DNA of 64,000 nucleotides from an uncultured Lachnospira sp. (GTDB lineage Bacteria; Bacillota; Clostridia; Lachnospirales; Lachnospiraceae), in assembly GCA_910587485.1 (NCBI GenBank), contig CAJUKN010000015.1:1-64000 (forward strand), read 5' to 3'. How positions within the stretch are numbered: the stretch's first letter is position 1; each line of letters opens with the position of its first letter. Position numbers and translations under genes: made by a program. Shown in pieces: positions 15,621 to 25,141 of the stretch. The notes under the pieces were generated by a model, which saw only the letters and a list, made by a program, of their open reading frames with translations, ran no database searches and was not told where the DNA came from.

Positions 15621-18185
15621 CTATGCCTGTCTTCCGCAACAGTTCTTATACTTCTTTCCACTTCCACAAGGACACATATCATTTGGATATATCTTTTTGG
15701 TTGACCTTTTTACAGGACCTTTTGAAGCACTGTCATCTTTGTTGGTTCCAGTAACCTTTGCAACCTGCTCTCTCTCCACTTTTTGCTCAACTTGAATATG
15801 TGTAAGCAGCCTTACGGTGTCTTCTGTAATGGCATTGGACATCTCATCAAACATTTCAAAGCCCATCATCTTATATTGAACAACAGGGTCCCTTTGTCCA
15901 TATGCCTGTAATCCTATACCTTGCTTTAATTGCTCCATATCATCAATATGGTCCATCCACTTACGGTCAATCACTTTAAGAAGGACAACACGCTCTATCT
16001 CTCGGATTTGCTCAGGCTCTGCAAAAAGAGCTTCCTTTTCCTCATATAACTTTACAGCCTTTTCTTTCAAGCTATGGAGAAGTTCACTTTTATTTTTAAT
16101 CGCATCATCAGGTTTAATTGGTTCAATTGGTATCGTTGTTAACATTACATTGTTAATCTCATCATAATCCCACTCGCTTGATGAGGCATCCTCGTTAATA
16201 CATCGATTCACAACACTTTCAACAAAATCCGTTATCATCTTAATAACTGTTTTGCGCATACTCTCGCCATTAAGCACTCGATTTCTCTCTCTATAAATAA
16301 TTTCTCTTTGCTCATTCATAACTTGGTCATATTGGAGCAAATGACTTCTTATTCCATAGTTGTTTGTCTCTATCTTTTTCTGTGCAGACTCAATGGCATT
16401 ACTAAGCATCTTGTGTTCAATCTGGTCTTCTTCTGCAACGCCTAGTGTATTAAATACGCTCATTAATCGTTCTTGTCCAAATAAGCGCATAAGGTCGTCC
16501 TCAAGTGAAATATAAAATCTGGATTCACCTGGGTCGCCTTGACGTCCCGCACGTCCTCGAAGCTGATTATCAATACGTCTGCTCTCGTGCCTCTCTGTAC
16601 CAATTATCTTAAGACCGCCTGCTGCTCTTGCTTCCTCATCAAGTTTAATATCTGTACCACGACCTGCCATGTTAGTAGCAATTGTCACTGCGCCATGTTT
16701 GCCGGCTTCCGCTACAATCTCTGCCTCTTTTTCATGGAATTTTGCATTTAAAACATTATGTGGAATCCCTTTTTTTCTAAGCATCTCAGAAATTAATTCC
16801 GAAGTTTCAATTGTAATCGTACCAACCAAAACAGGCTGTCCTTTTTCATGAGACTCAATAACCGATTGTACAACTGCATTAAATTTCCCCTTCTTCGTCT
16901 TATATACAGCATCGTTTAAATCTCGTCTAGCAATTGGCTTGTTCGTAGGAATTTCTACAACGTCCATATTGTAGATTTCCCTAAATTCTTTTTCTTCGGT
17001 CAAGGCAGTACCTGTCATACCTGCCTTCTTTTCAAATTTATTAAAAAAGTTCTGGAATGTTACCGTTGCAAGTGTTTTACTTTCACGTTTTACTTTTACA
17101 TGCTCTTTTGCCTCAATTGCCTGATGTAAACCATCAGAATAACGACGTCCCGGCATAATACGACCTGTAAACTCATCAACAATAAGAACCTCATCATCTT
17201 TAACCACATAATCTTTATCTCGAAACATTAAATTATGCGCTCTTAATGCTAAGGTAACATTATGTTGAATCTCTAAGTTTTCTGGGTCTGCATAATTATC
17301 TATATGAAAAAATTGCTCTACTTTATGAACACCTTGTTCTGTAAGACTTACAACTTTATCTTTTTCATTGACAATAAAATCGCCATCTTCTTCAACTTCT
17401 TCCTGCATAATAGCCTGCATTTTTGTCATTTCGCCTTTATACTCACCTTTTTGAAGCTGTCTAGCAAGAACGTCACACAACTCATACAATTTTGTAGACT
17501 TACCACTTTGACCTGATATAATAAGAGGTGTTCTTGCCTCATCAATCAAAACAGAGTCCACCTCATCAATAATACAATATTTTAGACTGCGCAGTACAAG
17601 CTGCTCTTTGTAGATGGCCATATTGTCACGAAGATAATCAAAACCAAGTTCATTATTTGTCACATATGTTATATCACAAGCATATGCAGCTCTTCTCTCA
17701 TCCTCTTGAAGGTCATGGAGGACAACACCTACTGTAAGACCTAAGAACTGATGTATCTGCCCCATCCATTCAGCATCACGCTTTGCAAGATAGTCATTTA
17801 CTGTTACTATCAAAACACCATTTTCAGCAAGCGCATTCAAATAAGCAGGAAGTGTTGATACAAGTGTTTTTCCTTCACCCGTTCTCATCTCTGCAATTCT
17901 TCCTTGATGAAGAATAATTCCACCTATTAACTGAACTCTGTAATGTTCCATGCCAAGCACTCTTTTACCAGCTTCACGCACAACAGCAAAAGCCTCTGGC
18001 AAAATGTCGTCCAGTGTCTCTCCTTTTGAAAGTCTTTCCTTAAATTCTTTTGTTTTTTGTTTTAATTGTTCGTCCGTAAGCTCGCCCATCGCCTTTTGAT
18101 AACTTTCTATCTTATCAACAATCGGTTTGATACGTTTTAATTCATGCTCGCTATGTGAACCAAACAATTTCTGCATTAATCCCAT
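15621..18185 (-). CDS. secA: Preprotein translocase ATPase SecA
   Basis: SecA is the motor that pushes preproteins through SecYEG. The 854-aa length fits the clostridial form. Walker A is MRTGEGKTLV, the DEAD-like box is IIDEVDSVLIDEARTPL, helicase motifs include TNMAGRGTDIKL and QLRGRAGRQGD, and the C-terminus carries the zinc-binding CPCGSGKKYKNCC. The start at 18185 is chosen because GGAGG lies 8 bases upstream; an ATG five codons earlier is possible. prfB and cheW follow in the same direction. Confidence 0.96.
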   Translation of the reverse strand: MGLMQKLFGSHSEHELKRIKPIVDKIESYQKAMGELTDEQLKQKTKEFKERLSKGETLDDILPEAFAVVREAGKRVLGMEHYRVQLIGGIILHQGRIAEMRTGEGKTLVSTLPAYLNALAENGVLIVTVNDYLAKRDAEWMGQIHQFLGLTVGVVLHDLQEDERRAAYACDITYVTNNELGFDYLRDNMAIYKEQLVLRSLKYCIIDEVDSVLIDEARTPLIISGQSGKSTKLYELCDVLARQLQKGEYKGEMTKMQAIMQEEVEEDGDFIVNEKDKVVSLTEQGVHKVEQFFHIDNYADPENLEIQHNVTLALRAHNLMFRDKDYVVKDDEVLIVDEFTGRIMPGRRYSDGLHQAIEAKEHVKVKRESKTLATVTFQNFFNKFEKKAGMTGTALTEEKEFREIYNMDVVEIPTNKPIARRDLNDAVYKTKKGKFNAVVQSVIESHEKGQPVLVGTITIETSELISEMLRKKGIPHNVLNAKFHEKEAEIVAEAGKHGAVTIATNMAGRGTDIKLDEEARAAGGLKIIGTERHESRRIDNQLRGRAGRQGDPGESRFYISLEDDLMRLFGQERLMSVFNTLGVAEEDQIEHKMLSNAIESAQKKIETNNYGIRSHLLQYDQVMNEQREIIYRERNRVLNGESMRKTVIKMITDFVESVVNRCINEDASSSEWDYDEINNVMLTTIPIEPIKPDDAIKNKSELLHSLKEKAVKLYEEKEALFAEPEQIREIERVVLLKVIDRKWMDHIDDMEQLKQGIGLQAYGQRDPVVQYKMMGFEMFDEMSNAITEDTVRLLTHIQVEQKVEREQVAKVTGTNKDDSASKGPVKRSTKKIYPNDMCPCGSGKKYKNCCGRQA

Positions 18186-18400
18186 TCCAAAAGCCTCCAT
18201 AATCCTCTTATTTAGAATACTCTACAATCTCTGAGAGCAAAAAAAGCTAAATTATCTGAATAATTGTACCACTAATAGACATTTTAAGCAACGAAAAAAA
18301 TTTTTTAAACTTTTTTAAACTTTTTAATATCTTCTTGCATCTAAGTATTATAATTACTAAAATAAATAAGATTACTAAAAATAAATCAAGGGAGTACATT

Positions 18401-19369
18401 ATGATAAACCAAAAATATACACAAAAAAAATCCAGACGACGCAAAAAGAGACGATTAAAAAGACGAATCAAACGAATGCTTTTGATTATAGCTACTTTTC
18501 TATTATTTAGTTTACTGTTTAGTATTATTATTTTTCTGCCCTATCAAGGCGATGCACAACACTTACAGGAATCCAACACCAAGACAGCTACTTCACATAA
18601 GAACACGGAAATCGCATTAAACAGCGAAGGCATTTCTTATGAACCAACTACTGGTGACCTTTCAAATAACAACGAAGTTTCACAAGATATTGAATCTTCA
18701 CAGAACATGGAACCTTCATCAACAAATGAACCTTCACAAGAAAATACAACAGCCGTACAAGAGACGATTCCAGAAACAACACCTTCTTCTTTGCCTGTTG
18801 AAAATGACTATTTTAATGATGCTGTTTTTATCGGAGATTCACGCACTGAAGGCTTCTTTATGTATACAGACCTTAAAAATGCAAAAGCTTATGCACACAA
18901 AGGACTTACCGTTGACACTGTATTTACAGACCCTGTTATCAATATAAATGGCTCTAAACTGCCAATTATAGAAGCCTTACGACAAACGTCCTTTCAAAAA
19001 GTATATATTATGCTTGGTGTAAATGAAATAGGTTGGGCATACAATAGTATTTTTATTGAAAAATACACAAAATTGGTAGATGAAATTCAAACTATCAATC
19101 CAAATGCTACTATATATTTACAATCCATTTTACCAGTAAGCAACGAAGTATCTTCAACACATGATTATATTAAAAATGAAAAAATTAATGAATATAATTG
19201 CTTTATTGCGCAAATAGCTAAAGAAAAAAATGTACACTATCTTAATGTTTCTGAATCCGTTGCTTCTTCAAATGGTGCTTTACCTGATGATGCTGCTGTT
19301 GATGGGATTCATTTAAAAAAAGAATACTGTGAAATATGGCTTGAATATTTAAAAAATCATACTATATAA
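18401..19369 (+). CDS. Membrane-anchored SGNH/GDSL hydrolase
   Basis: The 322-aa protein starts with a very basic tail (KKSRRRKKRRLKRRIKR), one membrane helix (about 25-46) and a Ser/Thr/Glu-rich linker (about 60-130). An extracellular SGNH domain follows. Block I is FIGDSRTEG (Ser147 nucleophile), the Asn block is MLGVNEIGW (Asn208), and the Asp-His pair is in VDGIHLKKE (Asp301, His304), so the triad looks complete. SGNH enzymes attach or remove O-acetyl groups on glycans. Here it stands 150 bases before an MBOAT/DHHW cluster, which supports a role in wall or polysaccharide O-acetylation. The start at 18401 follows GGGAG; the longer reading to 18335 has no ribosome site. Confidence 0.85.
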   Translation: MINQKYTQKKSRRRKKRRLKRRIKRMLLIIATFLLFSLLFSIIIFLPYQGDAQHLQESNTKTATSHKNTEIALNSEGISYEPTTGDLSNNNEVSQDIESSQNMEPSSTNEPSQENTTAVQETIPETTPSSLPVENDYFNDAVFIGDSRTEGFFMYTDLKNAKAYAHKGLTVDTVFTDPVININGSKLPIIEALRQTSFQKVYIMLGVNEIGWAYNSIFIEKYTKLVDEIQTINPNATIYLQSILPVSNEVSSTHDYIKNEKINEYNCFIAQIAKEKNVHYLNVSESVASSNGALPDDAAVDGIHLKKEYCEIWLEYLKNHTI

Positions 19370-19518
19370 AATCGATTTATACACTTAAAATAAAAATCGC
19401 ATGAAAATAATGCCAACGCACTTATTTTTTACAAACAAATTTATTACCTATTTGTACCAAAGCATTATAAATAAGACTGGATATTATTTCTATACTATGT
19501 TTTAAAATGGAGGATAAA

Positions 19519-19971
19519 ATGAAAAAAATAAAATTAACTCTTACAATACTGATTTTATTATTGATGTTGTCTGCCTGCTCTCAACAAGACGTTTCAATCA
19601 ATATAAAAGATTTAAGTGACAAATTATTGCAACAGGTTGCTTTCGAAGATGAGTTAGTTCAAATCAATAAAGAAAAAGCTGCATTGCTCTACAATATCGA
19701 AAATGCTGCAAATGAATATGTATATATTGGCAGTGGTGCAACTGCTGAAGAAATTGCTGTATTTGAGTTTAACAATATACAGGAGGCCAAAAATGCACTG
19801 CAATCTGCTCAAAACCGAATTTCACAACAAAAAGCCGATTATGCAGCATACAACCCAAAAGAAATACAAAGATTAGATAACGCGATTGTAAAAAATACAG
19901 GACGTTACTTAATTGTATGTGTATCTGAAGGCGATACCGCCAAAAAAATAATTGGAGAATACACAAATTGA
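19519..19971 (+). CDS. DUF4358-type lipoprotein
   Basis: A 150-aa lipoprotein. The basic start MKKIKLTLTILILLLMLSAC carries a lipobox whose cysteine is at about residue 20. The mature part resembles the DUF4358 family: a VYIGSGATAEEIAVFEF segment, then NIQEAKNALQSAQNRI, then RYLIVCVSEG. DUF4358 proteins commonly accompany MBOAT/DHHW acetylation genes in Clostridia, but their function is unknown. The ATG at 19519 has GGAGG 5 bases before it. The sigma factor gene starts 15 bases after the stop, so it opens the operon 19519-23894. Confidence 0.78.
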   Translation: MKKIKLTLTILILLLMLSACSQQDVSINIKDLSDKLLQQVAFEDELVQINKEKAALLYNIENAANEYVYIGSGATAEEIAVFEFNNIQEAKNALQSAQNRISQQKADYAAYNPKEIQRLDNAIVKNTGRYLIVCVSEGDTAKKIIGEYTN

Positions 19972-19986
19972 TTAAATGGAGTAACT

Positions 19987-20487
19987 ATGAAACCAGAAAC
20001 AGTTAGCACAGAGCAATTAATTCATTTTATAGAAAATAATCAAGAAAAATTTTATAAAATTGCATTTAGCTATCTGAAAAATCGCGACACTGCACTAGAT
20101 GCAATTCACGATTCTATTGTAAAGGCTTTACAAAAAAAGCATACCATTCAAAAAACAGAATACTTTAAAACATGGTTTTATAGGATATTAATTAATGAAT
20201 GTCTTGTATATTTAAGAAAAAATAATCGAATTATTTATTTTGATAACATGTCAATATATACCAATCAAAATGACCCACAACCTGATATAAGTGAGTATAT
20301 TGAATTATATCAAGCCCTTGATAAGCTGCCAATAAAACTGAAAACGGTCGTTTTACTGCGCTTCTTTGAAGATATGAAACTAGAAGAAATCGCACAGATA
20401 ACAGGAGTAAATTTAAGCACTGTAAAATCTAGGCTTTATAAGGCTTTAAAAGTGCTGAAAATAAACATGGAGGTTGAGAATGATTGA
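19987..20487 (+). CDS. sigV: ECF-type sigma factor, SigV-like
   Basis: The 166-aa protein has sigma-70 region 2 (FYKIAFSYLKNRDTALDAIHDSIVKAL, then YFKTWFYRILINECLVYLRKN) and region 4 (LPIKLKTVVLLRFFEDMKLEEIAQITGVNLSTVKSRLYKALKVL). Regions 1 and 3 are absent, as in ECF factors. It overlaps the RsiV-like gene by 8 bases, the usual cognate sigma/anti-sigma arrangement. In Bacillus and Clostridioides the SigV/RsiV pair answers lysozyme; that assignment here rests on the partner and is inferred. No clear ECF-type (TGAAAC...CGTC) self-promoter was found upstream of 19519. Confidence 0.88.
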   Translation: MKPETVSTEQLIHFIENNQEKFYKIAFSYLKNRDTALDAIHDSIVKALQKKHTIQKTEYFKTWFYRILINECLVYLRKNNRIIYFDNMSIYTNQNDPQPDISEYIELYQALDKLPIKLKTVVLLRFFEDMKLEEIAQITGVNLSTVKSRLYKALKVLKINMEVEND

Positions 20488-21322
20488 TAAAAATGGCTAT
20501 CACAATATTGATATTCCCTCAGAACTTTCCTATGTTGTGAAACATGCAATTAAAGAAGGATTAAATCAAAAAAAGCACATGAAACATACATTTTTTAAAA
20601 AATTTGCCCTAGCTACTGCTTCAGTATTATGCTTTATTGTTGTTCTTAACACATCACAATCCTTTGCCGCAGTCGTATATAAAATTCCGTTAGTTGGACA
20701 ACTATGCCGAATCATCACATTTAGAGAAGAACATGTTGAGGATAATATTCAATATGTTGATGTCAAAATTCCTAAAATTGACAATACTGGAAAAACAGAG
20801 ATGGAAAAAAGAGTCAACCTAGAAATTCAAAAAAACACCAACCAACTTTTGGAAGATACAACCAAACGTGCAAAGGAATACTATGAAGCATTTGTTGAGA
20901 CAGGCGGGAATCCTAAAGAATATATCCCCCTTGGGGTTACTCTTGACTATGATATTAAATGTATCAATCAAAAACATGTCTCTTTTATTATTTTGTATTA
21001 TGAAACAAAATTTAGTGCTTATAACACACAATATTTCTACAACATTGACATTGAAACAGGAAAAATTATTACCCTTAAAGACTGGTTTGGCACACAATAT
21101 AAACAAATTGTAGCAAACAGTATTGAAAAAGAAATCGCTTCATGGGATGAGGAGCGAAAAAAATTATTATGGGATAACTTAGAATTTACAAATCTTATTA
21201 CAGAAAATACAGATTTTTACATTGCCGAAGATGGTAATGTTGTGGTCGTATTTCCTAAATACGAAATTGCTGCTGGAAGTGCTGGCTCTTTAGAGTTTAA
21301 AATTCTTCCTGACAGCAGATAG
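20480..21322 (+). CDS. rsiV: RsiV-like membrane anti-sigma factor
   Basis: The 280-aa protein has a short cytosolic N-terminus (1-40) that would hold the sigma factor, one membrane helix (about 41-57) followed by SQSFAAVV, a possible signal-peptidase site, and an outside DUF3298-type domain (about 85-275). The outside part includes FSAYNTQYFYNIDIETGKI and ends in AIYEIAAGSAGSLEF-like family features (VFPKYEIAAGSAGSLEF). Bacillus subtilis RsiV binds lysozyme directly and is then cut by signal peptidase; the same layout is visible here. The ATG at 20480 is preferred to a TTG at 20474 because GGAGG sits 6 bases before it. Confidence 0.85.
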   Translation: MIDKNGYHNIDIPSELSYVVKHAIKEGLNQKKHMKHTFFKKFALATASVLCFIVVLNTSQSFAAVVYKIPLVGQLCRIITFREEHVEDNIQYVDVKIPKIDNTGKTEMEKRVNLEIQKNTNQLLEDTTKRAKEYYEAFVETGGNPKEYIPLGVTLDYDIKCINQKHVSFIILYYETKFSAYNTQYFYNIDIETGKIITLKDWFGTQYKQIVANSIEKEIASWDEERKKLLWDNLEFTNLITENTDFYIAEDGNVVVVFPKYEIAAGSAGSLEFKILPDSR

Positions 21323-21335
21323 AGAGGATAAAATA

Positions 21336-22742
21336 ATGGTTTTTAGCAGTACCGTCTTTCTTTTTCTATTTCTCCCTACATTTTTGACAATATATTATAT
21401 TTGTCCATCAAAATTAAGAAATGCAATTTTATTTACAGCAAGCCTTATTTTTTATGCGTGGGAAGAACCTATATATATCTTCATTATGTTGTTTTCTACA
21501 ATATTTGATTATGCAAATGGTCTATTGATTGAAAAAAGTAAAAACAATATAACAAAACGAGTAATTGTAATAATTTCAGTAATTGGAAATCTCTCTATAC
21601 TCTGTTTCTTTAAGTACAGCGATTTTTTTATTACGAATATTAATTTTGTCTGTAATACAAATATCAACCTTTTAAAACTTGTATTACCTGTAGGAATATC
21701 TTTTTATACTTTTCAAACTATGTCCTACACGATTGACGTATATCGAAAAAAAGTGTCTGCACAAAAAAATATTATAAACTTTGCTGCTTATGTAACGATG
21801 TTTCCTCAACTTGTAGCAGGTCCGATTGTGCGATATAAAACCATTGCAAAACAACTTAATAAAAGACAGGAAACGATAAGTGGATTTGTATATGGCATAC
21901 GGCGTTTTATTATTGGTTTATTTAAAAAAGTAATGATTGCTAACAATATTGGTTTATTATGGGAAACCATTATTGCTGGAAATTTGGATACATTACCAGT
22001 TGCAACTGCATGGATTGGCGCAATTTCATTTTCCTTTCAAATTTACTTTGATTTTTCAGGTTATTCCGATATGGCAATAGGATTAGGTGAAATGATTGGA
22101 TTTCATTTTTTAGAAAACTTTGACCACCCTTACATCGCAAAAAGTATCACTGAATTTTGGCGACGCTGGCATATCTCTTTAAGCACATGGTTTAAAGAAT
22201 ATATCTACATACCCTTAGGCGGCAGCAGAAAGGGAATGGCAAAGCAAATCCGCAATCTTTTAATTGTATGGGGAATTACAGGATTTTGGCATGGAGCAAG
22301 CTGGAACTTTATTTTTTGGGGATTGTATTTTGGTTTTCTGTTGATTATAGAAAAACTATTTTTGCTCAAAATTCTTGAAAAAACAAAACCGATATTAAGA
22401 CATCTATATACACTCTTTTTTGTCATTATCAGTTGGGTTATTTTTGCATTTGAAGATATGACTCAAATAGCACAATATATAAAAGCAATGTTTGGTATCA
22501 ATCAAGCAGGCATGTTCAATGCTGAAACATTATATTTACTTAGCAATTATATTCTATTGCTTATTATTTGTGTCCTATTAAGTATGGAATGGCAAAAAAC
22601 AAGGCTTGCAGCACTTCTTGCTTCAAGGGCTAAATGGGTACGCTCCTATTTCACTATGCTGCTGTTTGCTGCTCTATTTATTGTTAGCATCAGCTTTTTA
22701 ATAGGCGATACTTACAATCCATTTTTATATTTTAGATTTTAA
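21336..22742 (+). CDS. MBOAT-family membrane O-acyltransferase
   Basis: A 468-aa multi-span protein of the DltB/AlgI/PatA type. MFPQLVAGPIVRY (155-167), TEFWRRWHISLSTWF (272-286, with His279) and the catalytic GFWHGASWNF (317-326, with His319) are all present, as is the FDFSGYSDMAIGLG segment. It is expected to carry acetyl groups from cytosolic acetyl-CoA across the membrane for transfer by a partner outside. It follows the anti-sigma gene by 13 bases and precedes the DHHW partner by 15. No DltA/DltC genes are nearby, which argues against D-alanylation. Confidence 0.93.
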   Translation: MVFSSTVFLFLFLPTFLTIYYICPSKLRNAILFTASLIFYAWEEPIYIFIMLFSTIFDYANGLLIEKSKNNITKRVIVIISVIGNLSILCFFKYSDFFITNINFVCNTNINLLKLVLPVGISFYTFQTMSYTIDVYRKKVSAQKNIINFAAYVTMFPQLVAGPIVRYKTIAKQLNKRQETISGFVYGIRRFIIGLFKKVMIANNIGLLWETIIAGNLDTLPVATAWIGAISFSFQIYFDFSGYSDMAIGLGEMIGFHFLENFDHPYIAKSITEFWRRWHISLSTWFKEYIYIPLGGSRKGMAKQIRNLLIVWGITGFWHGASWNFIFWGLYFGFLLIIEKLFLLKILEKTKPILRHLYTLFFVIISWVIFAFEDMTQIAQYIKAMFGINQAGMFNAETLYLLSNYILLLIICVLLSMEWQKTRLAALLASRAKWVRSYFTMLLFAALFIVSISFLIGDTYNPFLYFRF

Positions 22743-22757
22743 AAGAGGATATTATTT

Positions 22758-23894
22758 ATGAAAAAAATATATGAACGAACTGCTGCCATACTTTTTTTAG
22801 CTTCACTGTGGATTGTTTTACTTTCTATTTTTTTGATAAAAGATAAAGAATATTCTGAAAATGAAAACCGCTATCTTACCACAAAACCAGATATTTCAAT
22901 GGAAGATGTTTCATCTGGAAAATTTATGGATACGTTTGAAACATACTTAAATGACCAATTTCCATTGCGTGATAAATGGATAGCTTTTAAAACCGATATT
23001 CAACGATTATTTGGCAAAACCGATATTAATGGCACTTATCTAGGCAGTGATGGGTATCTGTTTGAAAAATGGACAGAAAATGATTTTAATTTAGAGAACT
23101 TGCAAAAAAATATTGATAGTATCAAAAAATTTGTTCAAATAAATAATGACAAAAAAGGAACCATCCTAATTGTTCCTACTTCAAGTTTACCTTTACAAGA
23201 TAAACTTCCTAAAAATGCACCTATATTTAACCAAAACAAAGCATTTGATATGATTTACTCAAATTTAGGCAGAGATTGTGAACAAATTGATATACGACCA
23301 ATGCTAGATGCTCATAAAAGCGAATATATTTATTATAAGACAGACCATCATTGGACAACATTAGGAGCCTATCTAGGCTACACCGAATGGCAGCGCCAAA
23401 ATGGAAACTTGGTAGAACTTTCAGACTATAATGTAACATTGGCAACAAGTGATTTTAAAGGCTCTCTTTATTCTAAAGTTTTAAATAGAAATTCTGCCCT
23501 TGATGAAATTTATATTTATGATAAAATACAACAACCAACATATAAGGTAGAATATAATTTTGGAAAAACACAAACCGATAGTGTATATCATTTAGAACGC
23601 CTTAACGAAAAAGATAAATATCAGGTATTTTTAAATGGAAACTTCCCAGAGCTTACGATTTCAACAGATTTAAACAATGAGAAACACCTTTTGATTTTTA
23701 AAGATTCTTTTGCAAATGCGTTTATTCCATTTTTGCTTTCGGATTATGAGACAATCCATGTCATTGATTTACGGTATTTTAAAGGGGATTTAAACGACTA
23801 CATTAGTCAAAATAATATTACAGAATACTTATTTTTATATAACATAAAAAATTTTTGTGAAGATACCTCTATCCCTATGATTGGTTCATTATAA
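22758..23894 (+). CDS. DHHW-family (AlgX/AlgJ-like) O-acetyltransferase
   Basis: The 378-aa protein has one N-terminal membrane helix (about 9-27) and an extracytoplasmic SGNH-like domain. The DHHW motif lies in KTDHHWTTLGAY (Asp196, His197, His198, Trp199) and the putative nucleophile serine in FKDSFANAFIPFL (Ser317). The FETYLNDQFPLRDKWI block typical of DHHW proteins is at 60-75. It is the expected acetyl-accepting partner of the MBOAT protein encoded just before it. The acceptor (peptidoglycan, teichoic acid or an exopolysaccharide) cannot be told from sequence. Confidence 0.88.
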   Translation: MKKIYERTAAILFLASLWIVLLSIFLIKDKEYSENENRYLTTKPDISMEDVSSGKFMDTFETYLNDQFPLRDKWIAFKTDIQRLFGKTDINGTYLGSDGYLFEKWTENDFNLENLQKNIDSIKKFVQINNDKKGTILIVPTSSLPLQDKLPKNAPIFNQNKAFDMIYSNLGRDCEQIDIRPMLDAHKSEYIYYKTDHHWTTLGAYLGYTEWQRQNGNLVELSDYNVTLATSDFKGSLYSKVLNRNSALDEIYIYDKIQQPTYKVEYNFGKTQTDSVYHLERLNEKDKYQVFLNGNFPELTISTDLNNEKHLLIFKDSFANAFIPFLLSDYETIHVIDLRYFKGDLNDYISQNNITEYLFLYNIKNFCEDTSIPMIGSL

Positions 23895-23932
23895 AATTTT
23901 TTATATTTGATAATATATAATTTATATTTTTT

Positions 23933-24058
23933 AACCTCATCAAGGAAGTCCTCACTTTAATGCTGCCAAGGCATAAGTGATAGGTGGGGACTTGCGTTGC
24001 AATAGCAGTATAAGGTTATAAGCAAATAGCGCAGCAGATTGTGAATATCCGCTTTGAC
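23933..24058 (-). repeat. Dispersed repeat family 1, copy C (full length)
   Basis: A 126-bp copy. One end reads AACCTCATCAAGGAAGTCC and the other (plus strand) GAATATCCGCTTTGAC. Inside, AAGTCCTCAC and GTGGGGACTT pair as a 10-bp stem with one G-T. With copy E it defines the full element. The region 23895-24282 holds this copy and the terminator at 24139-24192 and no gene. Confidence 0.75.
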
Positions 24059-24138
24059 AAAAATATTTTTCTCAAGGTAACAAAAATTTTATTCATGTTA
24101 ACTTACAGTCAAGAATCATATTACTGTTACATCAAATC

Positions 24139-24192
24139 AAAAATAGTACAAATATAGTATATATTAATAAAACTATACTTGTACTATTTTTT
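24139..24192. terminator. Bidirectional terminator between the acetylation operon and hpf
   Basis: AAAAATAGTACAA (24139-24151) pairs with TTGTACTATTTTT (24179-24191). After one mismatch the stem continues TATAGT/ACTATA, giving about 19 bp. U-runs follow on both strands, and the two flanking genes converge. Confidence 0.75.
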
Positions 24193-24282
24193 ATATAATA
24201 ACGTCATATTGACAAATACTGCAAAATATCTGTCTTTTTAAATAAAGTATATTTTTTAAAACAATTTTTTATAAACAATCCA

Positions 24283-24813
24283 TCAATCAAACTCTGGCTC
24301 AATTAAACCATATGTGTCGCCCTTTCTTTTATAAACGACATTAACCTCGTTCGTTTCTGCATTTAAAAATACAAAGAAATTATGTCCAAGCAACTCCATC
24401 TGCACACATGCTTCTTCTGGAACCATAGGCTTTACACCAAATCGTTTTGACCTTATAATCTTTACTTCTTCTTCGTCCTCATAATCATTATCAATAAACT
24501 CTTTTGAAAAAGCAACGGCATTCTGCTGCTTGTCTACAATCTTATTTTTATATTTCTTTAGTTGTCGTTCAATAACCTCCTCAACCAAATCTATCGAGAC
24601 ATACATATCACTACTTGTCTGTTCGCTTCTGATAATATTCCCTTTTACTGGAATAGTAACCTCAATCTTTTGTCTCTCCTTTTCTACACTGAGTGTTACG
24701 CTGATTTCTGTCTCTGGAGCAAAAAACCTGTCAAGCTTTCCAAGTTTGTCCTCCACTGCCGACCTTAACCCTTCTGTTACGTCGATATTTCTTCCTGTAA
24801 TAATAAAACGCAT
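24283..24813 (-). CDS. hpf: Long-form ribosome hibernation promoting factor
   Basis: The 176-aa protein has the N-terminal RaiA/YfiA domain (MRFIITGRNIDVTEGLRSAV, then VEDKLGKLDRFF) and the C-terminal dimerisation domain of long HPF (about 120-176; IIRSKRFGVKPMVPEEACVQ and ELLGHNFFVFLNAETNEVNVVYKRKGDTYGLIEPE). It pairs 70S ribosomes into inactive 100S dimers in stationary phase. The ATG at 24813 is preferred to a TTG at 24822, with GGAG 9 bases upstream. It has its own promoter, and a DnaA-box cluster lies upstream. Confidence 0.94.
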   Translation of the reverse strand: MRFIITGRNIDVTEGLRSAVEDKLGKLDRFFAPETEISVTLSVEKERQKIEVTIPVKGNIIRSEQTSSDMYVSIDLVEEVIERQLKKYKNKIVDKQQNAVAFSKEFIDNDYEDEEEVKIIRSKRFGVKPMVPEEACVQMELLGHNFFVFLNAETNEVNVVYKRKGDTYGLIEPEFD

Positions 24814-24912
24814 GATGTCCAACTCCTTTATTATGTATTATCACGATCAGGGTAAAAGAACCGTTTTTCACTCAAACATGTAACTGTTAGTCACACCCCA
24901 TCTGATGTGATT

Positions 24913-24940
24913 ATTATATCACAATTAGCCAAATAAACAA
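24913..24940 (-). promoter_or_regulatory. Promoter of hpf
   Basis: On the minus strand TTGTTT (24935-24940) is followed after 16 bases by a perfect TATAAT (24913-24918). The transcript would have a leader of about 95 bases containing GTGACTAACAGTTAC, a small imperfect hairpin. Confidence 0.65.
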
Positions 24941-25141
24941 GCAAAATTCACAGAATTTATTTTAATTTTACTGATTCATTGTACAAATTTAACAAATCAT
25001 TACATTGTTTTAAAAATTCTTTTAAATTGGTCAAGTTTGTGTGCCATCTTCAGTTACAAATACGAATTGTGGATTTTATCTTTCTTTTTGTATTTCTTCA
25101 TTAACTAATATTTGGACTTTTTATAATTTATGTACAAAAAG

